Shown: in pieces, positions 52,884 to 64,000 of the stretch | Layout: each line of letters starts with the position of its first letter | How positions within the stretch are numbered: the stretch's first letter is position 1 | NCBI GenBank assembly: GCA_033002965.1 | Contig: JAURVB010006679.1 | Span: 1-64,000 of the forward strand | Length of the DNA: 64,000 nt | Source of the DNA: Piper betle | Taxonomy: Eukaryota > Streptophyta > Magnoliopsida > Piperales > Piperaceae | Direction of reading: 5' to 3' | Translations under genes and position numbers: made by a program | Notes under the pieces: model-generated | Seen by the model: only the letters and a program-made list of their open reading frames with translations | Databases searched by the model: none | Told to the model about the DNA's origin: nothing

Positions 52884-55800
52884 TGTGATACCCCAATTTC
52901 GGTTCACCTAAAAACCAGATCAAAAATTTCTTGATCGAGTCAAGTCATGTCTAAAGTAGCTAGTCTATAGGGTTTGATCAACAATATAGATCGAAGTAAC
53001 CCTCTATATCCTCCACATCAATCCTGGCCGTGAGTTGCATTGCAATACTCGTAAACCTTCACACTTCTCCGGGCTTGAAAACCCAAAGGTAGAGTTGTCA
53101 AAATCCCTCAGGAATAGAACAGTCGCTTACAAAATTCAGAGCCCGCTTTGACTAACACGGTAGTCGGTTTTCTCCTATCTCATATCTCACCAGAAAACTT
53201 GAGAAAATCATATATAGGCATGAGAAGGGATTTATATAATATGCCCGAAGCTACTTGTGGTGGATCTTGTTTTCAAAATTACACTCGAGAGGTCTCATCA
53301 ATCAAGGGTTATTAATCACGAAAGTAAAATACGTCTAAATCAAGTTAAGTAAGGTCCAATAAACAACCACTTAACACGTCTTGCAATCTGGAAATCAAAT
53401 CAGCAATAAAGTATAACGATAAAAAGTGAGAAGAGTCTTAACGGATCAATGATTTAAGCTTCAAACATGATGTCTCCTCTACAGCGAACTTGGACTCTGA
53501 AACCTAAATCGAAACATACTACTAAGTAAAATATTGACTTTTATATATGATGCATGCTTGTGATGTGTGCTCACATCATTAATACATTGTAATAGAGAAT
53601 ACCACTAAATAAACCTACAACTAAACTACCACACGCAAATTAAGACATAATAAAGGAAATAACTATATAAATAATAAATAATAAATAAATACATACATAC
53701 ACTCATGAATAAATAGATAAATACTAAATACATAAAAATAATCAATCCTCTAATCATAAAATAATAATAACATATACTATATAAATACACGGCTAAATAG
53801 GAATAAATATCACATATACTTGTGTTAGTGAACATATAAATAATTAAATAATTAAATATGTAATCATTCAATAAATAAATAATTAGTTAATTTTAATTAA
53901 TCTTGAATGATAATAATAATATAATATTCATCATAGTTATCCAATTCAAAATACACAATTAAATACAAATAAATAATAACATACATGTAACAAACAAATA
54001 GATAAGTAAATAAATAAACAAATATATACAATTTGATAAACATGAATAAGATTAATATTAATAATTAAATATATCAATAATAATAATAATAATAATAAAT
54101 CATCACATAAGCACTCATCATATACGACAAATATCTAAATAGAAAAATAAACAATAATGAATAAATAAATAAATAAATAAAATCAATCATAACATCAAAA
54201 TCTACTAAATAATATGAATATGCATCTAAACTAATATAGAGGTTCTCGAATTACCAAAAATAGTCGAAAATGAACTAAATTGGGTTTACTCACTGAACCA
54301 AACCGGGTTGGTTGAGTTAACTCAATCTGGGTCAGATAAACTAGTGGGCCTCGGTCCTGGGTTGGCCTGGCTGCTAGACACAGGCAAGGCCTTGAACAAG
54401 TAGGCAAACACGAACGGGTGAACAAGACTTGGATTGGTGTTTAAATAATTTTAATAACGTACAAGTATACACGGTCAAAACAAGTAATATAATGAAAAAT
54501 TTTCAAGTATCGTCCCACGGAGAGATAAATTTACTTATGTTAATAGTAGAAAATAGAACTAAGAGCAAAACATTAACGAAAAGAGATTTTTAGTTTAAGA
54601 TAAAATTCATTCTAGAGTTAAATTTTCCTTAACATAAAATTAATCTTTATCACATCTTACTCTTATCTTCTATTCCCTCGGATTGTCAATCTAGGATAAT
54701 TATATGACTTGGTGGCACCCGCTCCTTCATGTTTCTATTATTTTGCCTCAATTTCTACCTCTCGGTGATAATTAATTAATCAACAAAATAACGCATTAAG
54801 ATTTGCCTTATAATCGCACACAGTGTTGTCTATCTCCCGACCACAACGATAAATAAGTCAGAAGACTTGTTGTATGATGAATTATCAATTACTAATCTAA
54901 TTAATTTCTCCCTAAATCTAATTAAACCTCATGATCTAAGAAATAGGCAATCAATCTACTCTTAGCATTAAGAACATAATAATTCAAACAATCCAATTGC
55001 ATTAAAGAGTAAGAAGTTGAAATGAATTCAATTAAACCATGTTAAGTTCCATTCTTCTCTAGAACAAAATAAAGGACTACACCATAATAAAACTAAGGAA
55101 CATCATGAAAAAGATATGAACTTATATTATAAAAAGCACTAAAAATTACAATAACTAGAAGTACTTAATTCACTAAACTCCTAAGCCAAGAGTTGAGATA
55201 TCAAACAACAAATGACTACCCCTTTATATTGAAGATGAGATACCTAAGAGATACAAGAATTCGAAGAAGGATTCCACAACTCGATGTCGTCTAATCGATT
55301 AAGAAGGATTCCACAACTCGATGTCCCTGACAACGGTGCCAAAGCTATGTATATCTATCCTCATCAAGCTTTGTCAACACCATAAATTGTAGTAATTGGG
55401 TGGGGCCAAGTGCCATGACCATTCAATTCCAAAGCTTAATTTGTTTCATCTTTTTTTGCATTAAAACTCCAAAAATAATCATATCTTATAACATGTTAAT
55501 TAAATAGAATATAACAATAAATATCACCTAATTAATAATGTTTATACCTGGGGAGTACAAAATCACATTAAAAACATGGGTAAATATTGTATACTTTAAA
55601 CACTTAACAATTGGCGTACACGAACGCAGGCTAGCTGGCGCGAATGCAAGAAATTAGTCCAATAGGGCAGGTGGCACCCATTACTGAAATACACCAATGG
55701 CAGCACAATTGCGGTCACTACTGGTTAGGATCGACAGCCTTGACAACAAGGAAGGTGATGGTGGTGGCAATCGGCGGATTCCAGTTGCTAGTGGGCTGAA

Positions 55801-56755
55801 AAACGACAAGAAAATGGGGAGGAATTGCTACAAGTGCGGCAGCGTCGCCAGCGGTGATTACAGCCTCGGTGGTGGTGATAGGTGGTCTCAAAATAAAGAT
55901 CTCAACGAAGGTAATCTATCAGGGTGATCAGGGTGGCTAGAGGTGGCTCATCGGCACCAAAAATGGCCCAAAAGGCTGGGGCGGCGGCAGAAATTGGCTG
56001 CAAAAACTCCGTCGCCGGCAGCGACTGCGGTGACAACGGTGGTCATGAGTGGTACAAATGGAAAGGCGGTTGTGAGTCAGTCCTGGTGGAGTCGGTCCGA
56101 TGGCCAAGGGTGAGCTAGATACTTGCCGGCGGTGAGCTGAAGTGGTGGCATTGCTGGGGTATAAAACTCCAAAAATCATGAAAAATCTCTAAAAGATAAC
56201 TTGGTGGAAGCTAAGGCTGACATGGGCAACTCAGATCTCACCACATGGCACAGTCTGAATGTCCGACAACGAGTGTCCTAGTGGGCCCACCTATGGATAT
56301 ATGCAAAATACATATGCACAGAAAGCTCAAATCAAGACCATCCAAAGTTAAAACTGAGTCGAGTCCTAAAAGCAACTCTAGAGGAAGGAATCGACGCAAG
56401 AAAGCTAAATCGGCTTCATGTCCGCCAAAGTCACACCTACGACTCAATCAATCTGAGCCCATAAGGGCACAATCCTATGATACAAAATCCCTATGATGAA
56501 TGCAAATGAGATACCCTAAAAATCCCAAAAGAATACTAAATAGTGCAACGGCCTAAATCTAGGCCTTCAACCTTATATATACAATGATAACTCATGTTCT
56601 GTTGTAGCCTATTTCAAACTATCATTTGCGTGTCAAATAAACTCGGCCACCATAACATGCTCATATGGTCATCTGGGCCAACTCCTAGCCCTTAGTACAA
56701 AAGCTGAGTATTCTCAAGCATGCCCCTCAAGTACCCTTTAAAACTACAAGTCTTG
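52884..56755 (-). mobile_element. Long LTR family copy in reverse, with a nested solo LTR
   Basis: It starts TGTGATACCCC, the reversed 3' end. Reading in reverse order it has CAGAGCCCGCTTTGAC (53138), TCTCATCAATCAAGGGTTATTAATC (53289), an AAATAAAT-rich tract (53640-54190), GGTTCTCGAATTACC (54240), the GC-rich block (55690-56130), the CACCTATGGATATATGC and AGGCCTTCAACC region, and CATGCTCATATGGTC (56659). The 1172-bp LTR at 54438-55609 interrupts it. Without that insertion it would be about 2.7 kb. The last roughly 100 bp, including the reversed TGTAA end, were not seen. Confidence 0.75.
54438..55609 (-). mobile_element. Solo LTR, 1.2 kb, reverse copy, TSD ATTGG
   Basis: On the plus strand it starts TGTTTAAAT and ends CTTAACA, flanked by ATTGG at 54433-54437 and 55610-55614. 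It is the reverse complement of the family at 50501: AAGCTTAATTTGTTTCATC, GGGGCCAAGTGCCATGACC and CAAGTATACACGGTC all match. Removing it and one ATTGG joins GACTTGG to CGTACACGAACGC, agreeing with the uninterrupted copy at 63860-63885. Confidence 0.9.
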
Positions 56756-56891
56756 ACATGCACTGCATTGCAGTGCCAATAAACCTCCACAATTCTTCGG
56801 GTTTGAAGAACTCAAAGGTGGAGTTGTTAGACTCCCTCGAGAATAGAATGATCGCTCACCAAATCCAGAGCCCACTTTAACTAACATGCCC
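56756..56891 (-). mobile_element. Reverse fragment of the long LTR family
   Basis: TGCATTGCAGTGCCAATAAACC, AATTCTTCGGGTTTGAA and AGAGCCCACTTTAACTAACA repeat, in the same orientation, the sequence at 53034-53157. It ends where the plus-strand copy begins at 56892, so that copy seems to have landed inside it. Confidence 0.6.
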
Positions 56892-59870
56892 TGTAACACC
56901 CCAACTTCAGGTAAGGGTTTTACCCGCTTATAGTTTGCTTGGTTCAGACTAGTCTCTAGTCGATTTGAACGAGCTTGACCCAGAATAATTTTAAGAATAT
57001 GAGTATGAGGCCCAACTGACTATATGAGCATGTTATGAAGGTTGAGTATGCCCGACATGCAGATTATGGTTTAAATTATGATACAGTAGAGCATGAATTA
57101 TCAGTGTACACACGACATATACATATGATTTTTATGAGTTAACCAGGATTTTATGCCTAGATTTAGGTCATTGTAGCATTTAGTATCCATTTGGGATTTT
57201 CAGGGCATCTCATTGCTTGCAACATAGGGATTTTGGATCATCAAATTGTGCCCCCGTGGACCCAACTCGATTGCATTTAGGGTTTCGAGGCTGATTTACC
57301 CTTCTTGCCTCGATTGCCGCCTATAGAGTCAATTTATGGCTCGAGTCAATTTTAACTTTAGACAATCTCGATCCAAGCTTTCCGTCCATATGTATATTGT
57401 ATATACCCATAGGTGGGTCCCACTAGACCACAAGTTGTTGGACATTTAGATCATGCCACATAGCAACATCTAAGCCATCCACGTCACCCTTGCTTTACCA
57501 TGTTATATTTCAAGAAATTTTTCACAATTTTAGAATTTACACCCTTTAGCCCTGCCACCACTTTAGCTCACCGCCTGCTAGTTTCTGCCTCTCCACCAGC
57601 CACTGGATCAGTACGATCGTGATCGTCTCACGGTTGTCTTTCCATTCGTACCACTCACAACCACCGGCGCCGCCGGCGAGGAAGTTTTTGAAGTCAGGTT
57701 TCATCACCGCGCCACTGTTCGGGCCATTTTTCAGCCCTAGCGAGCCACCCCCGACAGATCCAACCACCCACACAGCTTAATCACTCTGACCACGACCGCG
57801 ATTGCCGCCGCCGACATTCCCGCACCTGACAACGACACTGCCCTCCTTCCAGCCATTTTTTGGCTAGCCAATGATCATACTCATCTGATCGACACCACCA
57901 GCAGCTCTGCCTTTGCCCCCTTCGTTGATTTAGATCACTGGTGACCCAGCAGTGCCACAGCCGGCATTTTTTGGCGACAAGCAACAGTCACCCCGGCCGA
58001 CCCATTTGCAAGTCTTCGCATTCGTGTTCATGTCCACGTACTCTCATCTGGGTCCGCCTATCTAGCCCCAGTCTACCAGCCAGTTAGCCCATGTTCAAGT
58101 CTGCCTATCCAGTTCAGGTCGCCCAGCCAACCCAGCCAATTTTCCAAACTGGGTTGGTTTAGGCCATTCGGTTTGGTCTGATTCGGCTTGGTTTGGTAGT
58201 GTTCAGCTCGTTTTTTACTGTTTCTCTACTATTTTTGGTAATTCGAGAACCCTTACATTACTTTAGATGCATATTCACATTGTTAAACATGTATGGATGT
58301 TATTAGTATTTTTCTTTATTTATTAATTATTTTATTTATTTATTCATGATTATTCATTTTTTATTATTTATATATTTCTTGACGATGATGATTGATTATG
58401 TGACTAATTATTGTTATTGATAATGTAAATGTTCATTGATATATATATTTTTTCATGTTTATCTTATTTTAATTAATTGATTGATTATTATTAATTATTT
58501 CTTACTTGTATTATTATTTATACGTATTTAGGCATATGTTCATATATTTAATATTTATATTAATATTCTTCATAATTAACTAATATTAGTCATTTATTTA
58601 TTTTTCTATTGATTTAATTAATTAATTGATTTTTTATTTAATTATTTATATGCATACTAACACGAATATATATGATAGTTACCCGTGTTTAATCGTGTTT
58701 TTATGTTGTATAATAATATTATTATTTTATTGTTAGAGTATTTATGTTCATGTATTTAGTATATATCTAAATATGTATGATTTGATCCCTTGTTTATTTA
58801 TTGATTAATTATTATTATTATTATGCCTCGATTTGCATGCCACATGTTTAGTTATAGGTTTCTTAGCATTGTTTCCTGTATTACGATGTATAAATGATAT
58901 GAACACACACCACGAGCATGCATCATATAAAGATATTAGTATTTTACTTAACAGTGGGTTTCAATATTGGTTACGGAGTCCAAGCTTGCCATAGATGTGA
59001 CGATGTGCTTGGAACTTGGACCACGGGTCAATTGGACTCTCTCTCTAGTTAACTCCTTATGTGTTGAGTTTAGTCATGTTTTATACGTAGGACGACATCA
59101 GTAGCATATCATCAGATCTCTCTGATGTCGGGCCATTTAGCTGTGTTTCTACACATGTTTAATAAAACTACAATGTTGAGATCACTTATTAGTTTTCAAA
59201 CTGAAGCTTGAGAAATATATGATATAAGCCTCTACCCTAAGCATATTGTATAAGTACGTGCATTTTTACAAATTTCACGAATAAGAGAATGAGTGGTACG
59301 GCAATATGTATGGACTACACTAGTACTCATTCAAAGCCTGAGGTAGTGTGGTAATGAGGGTACTGCATAATGTAACACATTTCCAGAATTTGTGGCACTA
59401 ACTTAACTATTTCTTTTGCCACTCGAGTACCATACCGGATGATATGGAAGGTATGAGAGTGTAAGCATTGTATGTATGAAAATGAATATGAACATTAGTC
59501 GTACATGCGAGCCGACACTTGCTTAAGTATGTTTGCTTACCGCTCAATGTGAGGCAATCTTGAAGTTTCATAAGCTTTTGTGGGCAATGGAATACCTATT
59601 TGCCATAATGTATTAGTTATTTTTTGGACCAGAAATATTCATTACTGACAGTTTTTTATAATATATGTAGGTCTTGCAAATCCTAACTAGACATTGGTGG
59701 GAGGACAGACAAACACTACACACACTTGAGCACTACGCAATTATTTACTTTCTTACTTTTATTTATATTCAATGTGTTTTGACATGTATTTAATGGTGGC
59801 TTCTATTCTCATTACACCAAGAAGGTTGTTTCGGTCTATCTTATTGATCAAGTTGTATCGTACCGACCGA
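56892..59870 (+). mobile_element. Long LTR family copy, nearly full length
   Basis: It starts TGTAACACCCCAACTTCAGG. In order it has AAGAATATGAGTATGAGGCCC, CCCATAGGTGGGTCC, a CCACCGGCGCCGCC-rich block (57545-57990), TTTTGGTAATTCGAGAACCC (58232), an ATTTATTT-rich tract (58310-58820), GGTTACGGAGTCCAAGC (58970), CGGGCCATTTAG (59134), TTTAATAAAAC and the 3' hairpin region (59630-59650). The frames on the minus strand at 57546-57984 arise from the GC-rich block and show no family. The true 3' terminus (GGGGTGTTACA) is missing; the copy passes into the next near 59870. Confidence 0.7.
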
Positions 59871-62668
59871 CATGTGTATGATATTTTCAGTTATGATACA
59901 ACATAGCATGAGTTATTAGTGAATACATGATGTATACAGATAATTTGTATGAGTTAGCCAGGGTTTTAGGCCTAGATTTAGGTCATTGTAGCATTTAGTA
60001 TCCGTTTGGGATTTTCATGGTATCTCATTTGCATGCATCATAGAGACTTCAGATGATCGGACTGTGCCCTCGTAGGCTCAGCTTGATTGAGACATAGGTT
60101 TTCACTCAATTAAGTTGATCGAGGCTGATTTAGCTTTCTTGCCTTGATTCCTACCTATAGAGTTACTTTTAGGATTTGACTCAGTTTTGACTTTGGAAGG
60201 TCTTGATTTGAGCTTTCTGTCTATAAGTATCTTGCATATACCCATAGGTGGGCCTCAGTAGGGCACAAGTTGTCGGGCATTTAGATCATGCCACGTGTCA
60301 AGATTTGAGCCATACACATATCCTTAGCTTCACCCATTTATTTCCAGAGATTTCCCACAATTTTGAGGATTTTCACGAGAGCACTACCACCACTTCGGCT
60401 CACCGCTGGCGAGTTTACCTCTTGCCCTCGGCCACCGGACTGACACCCCCATGACCGCCTCGTAGCTGGCTTTTTATTCGTATCATTCACCACCACCGGC
60501 GTCGCCGCGGTCAAGCTCGACGAGGGAGTTTTTCAACTCAATTTCTGTCGCCGCTACCCCCTTTCAGGCCATTTCAGGCACCAGCAAGCCACCTCTGATG
60601 GATCCAACCACCCACGTAGCTTCATATTACCGAGATCTCCATTTTGAGACAACCGACGACGACCACCATAGCCGCAATTGCCACTAGCGATGTCACCACA
60701 CCTGGCGGTGATATCGCCCTCTTTCTGGTCGGCCTCTGTCAATGGCCACCACCATCATGGTCCTCATAACATTGGCCATCCATCTCGACCAAATGCGATC
60801 CCATCTTCGCCACCGTCGGTGTTTTCCGGTCGCCCCACGTTCGGCCTGTTAACTCACTACCCGTGTTCGCCTCCACCAGGCCGTGTCCATGTCCATCAGT
60901 CTTGACCAACCCATCTGACCCAACCCAACAATTTATTTATCTTAGAACAAGTTGACTATGGCCAATTTGGTTCGGTTAAGCTCAGTTGAAATTGTTCAGT
61001 CATTTCAGGCTGTTTTCGTCCGTTCTTCCACCGTTTTCGGTAATTCGAGAACCTCTATTTTATTTTAGATATATATTTACATGATTTAGCATTTTTTGAT
61101 ATTATGATTATTTTTCTTTATTTATTTTTTTATTTATATATTTATTATTATTTTATATCTTATTATTCGTGTATTTATTGATTATAATGCATGTTTATAC
61201 ATTTACTTATTATTATTAATGGTATATTTACTTATTAATATTAGTCTTATTTATGTTTATTAAATTTTATATGTGTGTGTGTGTGTGTTTTTTTTTATTA
61301 TTTATGTTTAATGTGTATTAACTATTTATTTATTTATTTATTTGTATATTTACTAGAGTAAGTAAACACAAGTAGATATGATATTTACACGTGCGTAGTC
61401 GTGTATTTATATAACATAATTATATTATTAGTTTATGATTAGAGTATTAATATATTCATGTATTCATTATTTATTTGTTCATTCATGAGTATAATTGTTT
61501 ATTATTCATTTATTATTTATTCATTAGTTATTTATTAGTTATTTATGTTATTATGTCTCGATTTGTGTGTTTGATGTTTAGTTGTAGGTTTATTTTGCAC
61601 TGTTTTATTTCTTAACATGTATTGATGATAAGAATACATACCACGAACATATATCATATAGAGACATCGGTATTTTATTTTGCAGTGGGTTTTGATGTAG
61701 GTTACGAAGTCCAAGCTTGTGGTAGATGTGTTGATGCGCTTGGAGATTGGACGACAAGTCCATAGGACTCTCTTTCTCTACTTGACTCCCTAGGTGTAGA
61801 GTTTATTCGTGTTTTAGATATAGGACGGCATTGGCAATGTTTTATCGAATCCATTTGATGTCGGGCCATTTAGTCATATTTTCTACACATGTTTATCAAA
61901 ACTACAAGGATGAGATTTCTTGTTCATTTTCAAACTGAAGCTCCAGAAACATCTGCTACAAGCCTCTTTCGTAAGCATATTATATAAGTACGTGCATGTT
62001 TACGGATTTCACGAATAAGAGAGTGAGTAGCATGAAGATATATATAGACCAAACTAGTACTCCTTCAAACCCTAAGCTAGTGTGGTGTATGAGGTTACTG
62101 CGTAAAACGACACATTTCTAGAATTTGTGGCACTAACTTAACTGCTCCTTTTGCCACTCGAGTACCATAGCGGGTGAAATATGGAGGATGTGAGAGCGTA
62201 AGCGTTGTATGCATAAATATGTATATAAGCCGTGCATGTGAGCCAACACTTGTTTAAGTATGTTTGCTTACCGCCTAGTGCAAAGCAATTTTGAAGTGTC
62301 ATATATTTTTGTGGGTAATGAAATAGCCATTTGGCAATTTGTACTAGTTATTTTTTGAACCAGTAACACTTATTACTAACGTTTTTCATATAATATATGT
62401 ACGTCTTACAATCTTGAGTTGATTTTGGTGGGAGGACAGATAAACACTATGCACACTTGACCTCAATGCAGTTATTTTCGTTCTTACTTTCATTTATATT
62501 TAATGTGTTTTGACGCCTATTTAACAATGTCTTCCATTCTTATTACACGAAGAAGGTTGTTTCGATTTATTCTATCAATCGAGCCTTCCATTCTTATTTT
62601 AAACATGACTCAACTCGATTGTAACATTTCTGATTCAGTTCGTAGGTGAACAAAAATCAGAGTGTTAA
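59871..62668 (+). mobile_element. Long LTR family copy, lacking the first 190 bp
   Basis: It begins at ATGATACAACATAGCATGAG, matching an internal point of the preceding copy (57078). It then repeats the same order of blocks: CCCATAGGTGGG (60240), GC-rich block (60365-60890), TTCGGTAATTCGAGAACC, ATTTATTT tract with a TG run (61270-61290), GGTTACGAAGTCCAAGC (61703), CGGGCCATTTAG and the CAGTAACACTTATTACT hairpin (62361). It continues to a diverged 3' end near AGAGTGTTA (62668). Confidence 0.7.
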
Positions 62669-64000
62669 ATATAAGCCCGGGAAGGAATTTATATAATAGG
62701 CCCCGAAGGCTACTTGCGGTGGATCTTATTTTGAAAATCAGACTCTAAAGGTCTCATCCTCGAGGGTTATTAATCACGGAAGTAAAATATGTTAAAATGG
62801 CTTGTGTTAAGTGGGGTGATAAAATAGTCATTTAACACATCTTACAATCTGGAAATCAAATTAACAATAGAGTATAGCGATAAAAAGTGATAAGCGTCCT
62901 AACGGACCTATGGTTCAAGCTCCAAGCGTGGCGTCTCCCCTACAGCAAACTCAGACTCCGAAACCTACATCAAAGCCCACTGGTAACTAAAATACTGATA
63001 TTTCTATATGGTACATGCTCTTTGTGTGTGATCACATCATTAGTACATTTTAATGAAGAAGACCACTAAATAAACCTACAACTAAACATACAACATGCAA
63101 ATTGAGGCATAATAAAGGAAATAACTTATAACAAATAATAAATAAATACATACATACACTCTTGAATAAATAGATAAATAATAAATACATTAAAATAATC
63201 AATACTCTAATCATAAAATAATAATAATAACATATACTATATAAATACACAACTAAACACAAGTAAATATCACATATACTCATGTTAGTAAACATATAAA
63301 TAATTAAATAAATATATACATAATCATTCAATAAATAAATAAATAAATAGATAATTTTAATTAATCATGAATAATAATAATAATATCATAGTCATCATAG
63401 TTATCCAATTCAAAATACATAATTAAATACAAATACATAATAACATACATGCAACGAACAAATAGGTAAATAAATAAATTCAATTCAATAAACATGAATA
63501 AGATTAATATTAATAAGTAAATATATCAATAATAATAATAAATCATCACATAAGCACTCATTATATACCACAAACATCTAAATAAATAGAATAATAAATA
63601 ATAAATAAATAAATAAAATCATTATATAAAAATGTGCTAAATAATATGAATATGTGTCTAAGCTAATATAGGGGTTTTTGAATTACCGAAAATAGTCGAA
63701 AATGAGCTGAACTTGGTTAACTCACTAAACCGAACCAAGGTTCTCGACTTAACTCAGTCTGGGTCATATTAACTGGTGGGCTCAGTCGGCTGGGTTTGTC
63801 TGGGCTGCTAGACATTGACACGGGCTCAAATAAGCAGGCTGACATGAACGAGTGAACAAGACTTGGGTTGGTTGATGCGAACACGGGTAACCAGGTCCAA
63901 CAGGCCGGGCGGCGCCCGTTGTTGGAAAATGCTGATGGCGGCTAGGTTGGAGTCGCTGGTGATCAAGATCGACTGCCCATACAATGAGGAAGATGATGGT
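62669..64000 (-). mobile_element. Long LTR family copy in reverse, running off the window
   Basis: It repeats 53210-54440 in the same orientation: GGAATTTATATAATA, CTACTTGCGGTGGATCTTATTTTGAAA, GGTCTCATCCTCGAGGGTTATTAATCACG, an AAATAAAT tract (63100-63610) and ATTACCGAAAATAGTCGAAAATGAG. It meets the preceding plus-strand copy tail to tail, forming a large inverted repeat. It lacks the solo LTR that interrupts the copy at 54438. Confidence 0.75.

Noticed and set aside
55697..56118. Gly/Asp-rich frames with NCYKCGSVASG resembling a zinc knuckle
   Set aside because: They lie in the reversed GC-rich block of the long LTR family, lack a full CCHC motif and are not conserved as a frame in the other copies.

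Overview
This is about 64 kb of nuclear DNA from a flowering plant, rich in repeats and poor in genes. The grounds are a plant-type O-methyltransferase (OMT) gene with a plant-type intron, Ty1/copia, Ty3/gypsy-like and hAT element remains, several LTRs with TG...CA ends and 5-bp target duplications, and very AT-rich spacer with long ATTTATTT and TA tracts. The species cannot be told from the window. No rRNA or tRNA gene and no complete cellular gene was found.

Layout. 1-6.0 kb: AT-rich spacer with old repeats, including a TCGAG-rich element and a GC-core element with tandem dyad repeats. 6.1-7.7 kb: an LTR insertion with a palindromic structure (a whole LTR followed by an inverted copy of its own start) flanked by AACAT duplications. 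7.7-11 kb: a decayed, intron-bearing hAT transposase gene between fragments of a large LTR family with TGTAACACCCC-type ends. 13.3-15 kb: a segment duplicated at 26.5-28 kb, holding a long inverted repeat. 16.6-22.2 kb: minisatellites and two more copies of the long LTR family. 22.4-25.7 kb: OMT copy 1, nearly complete but with a frameshift and a damaged catalytic motif. 30.2-37.5 kb: OMT copy 2, heavily broken, its two exons now separated by a duplicated GC-rich unit that a 3.0-kb LTR has entered. 38.1-40.1 kb: another solo LTR. 40.5-48.2 kb: an LTR retrotransposon with two long open frames, described next. 48.5-52.5 kb: a decayed Ty1/copia element on the minus strand, split by a 1.2-kb solo LTR. 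52.7-64 kb: nested and inverted copies of the long LTR family, one of them carrying a second copy of the 1.2-kb solo LTR.

The most interesting object is the element at 40.5-48.2 kb. It has a left LTR (truncated at its 5' side), a primer-binding site, a 538-codon gag, a second 479-codon frame overlapping gag by 41 nt in the +1 frame, a polypurine tract and a complete 2.6-kb right LTR. The second frame begins with the gag zinc-knuckle-like region but has no protease, reverse transcriptase, RNase H or integrase. In their place is a sequence that reads as a plant PB1 protein-interaction domain. This looks like a gag-only, non-autonomous retrotransposon that captured a host oligomerisation module.

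The two OMT copies share exon structure and intron position, so they are tandem duplicates. A third copy of the downstream flank at 13.3-15 kb hints at another OMT copy, now lost. Both surviving copies appear non-functional.
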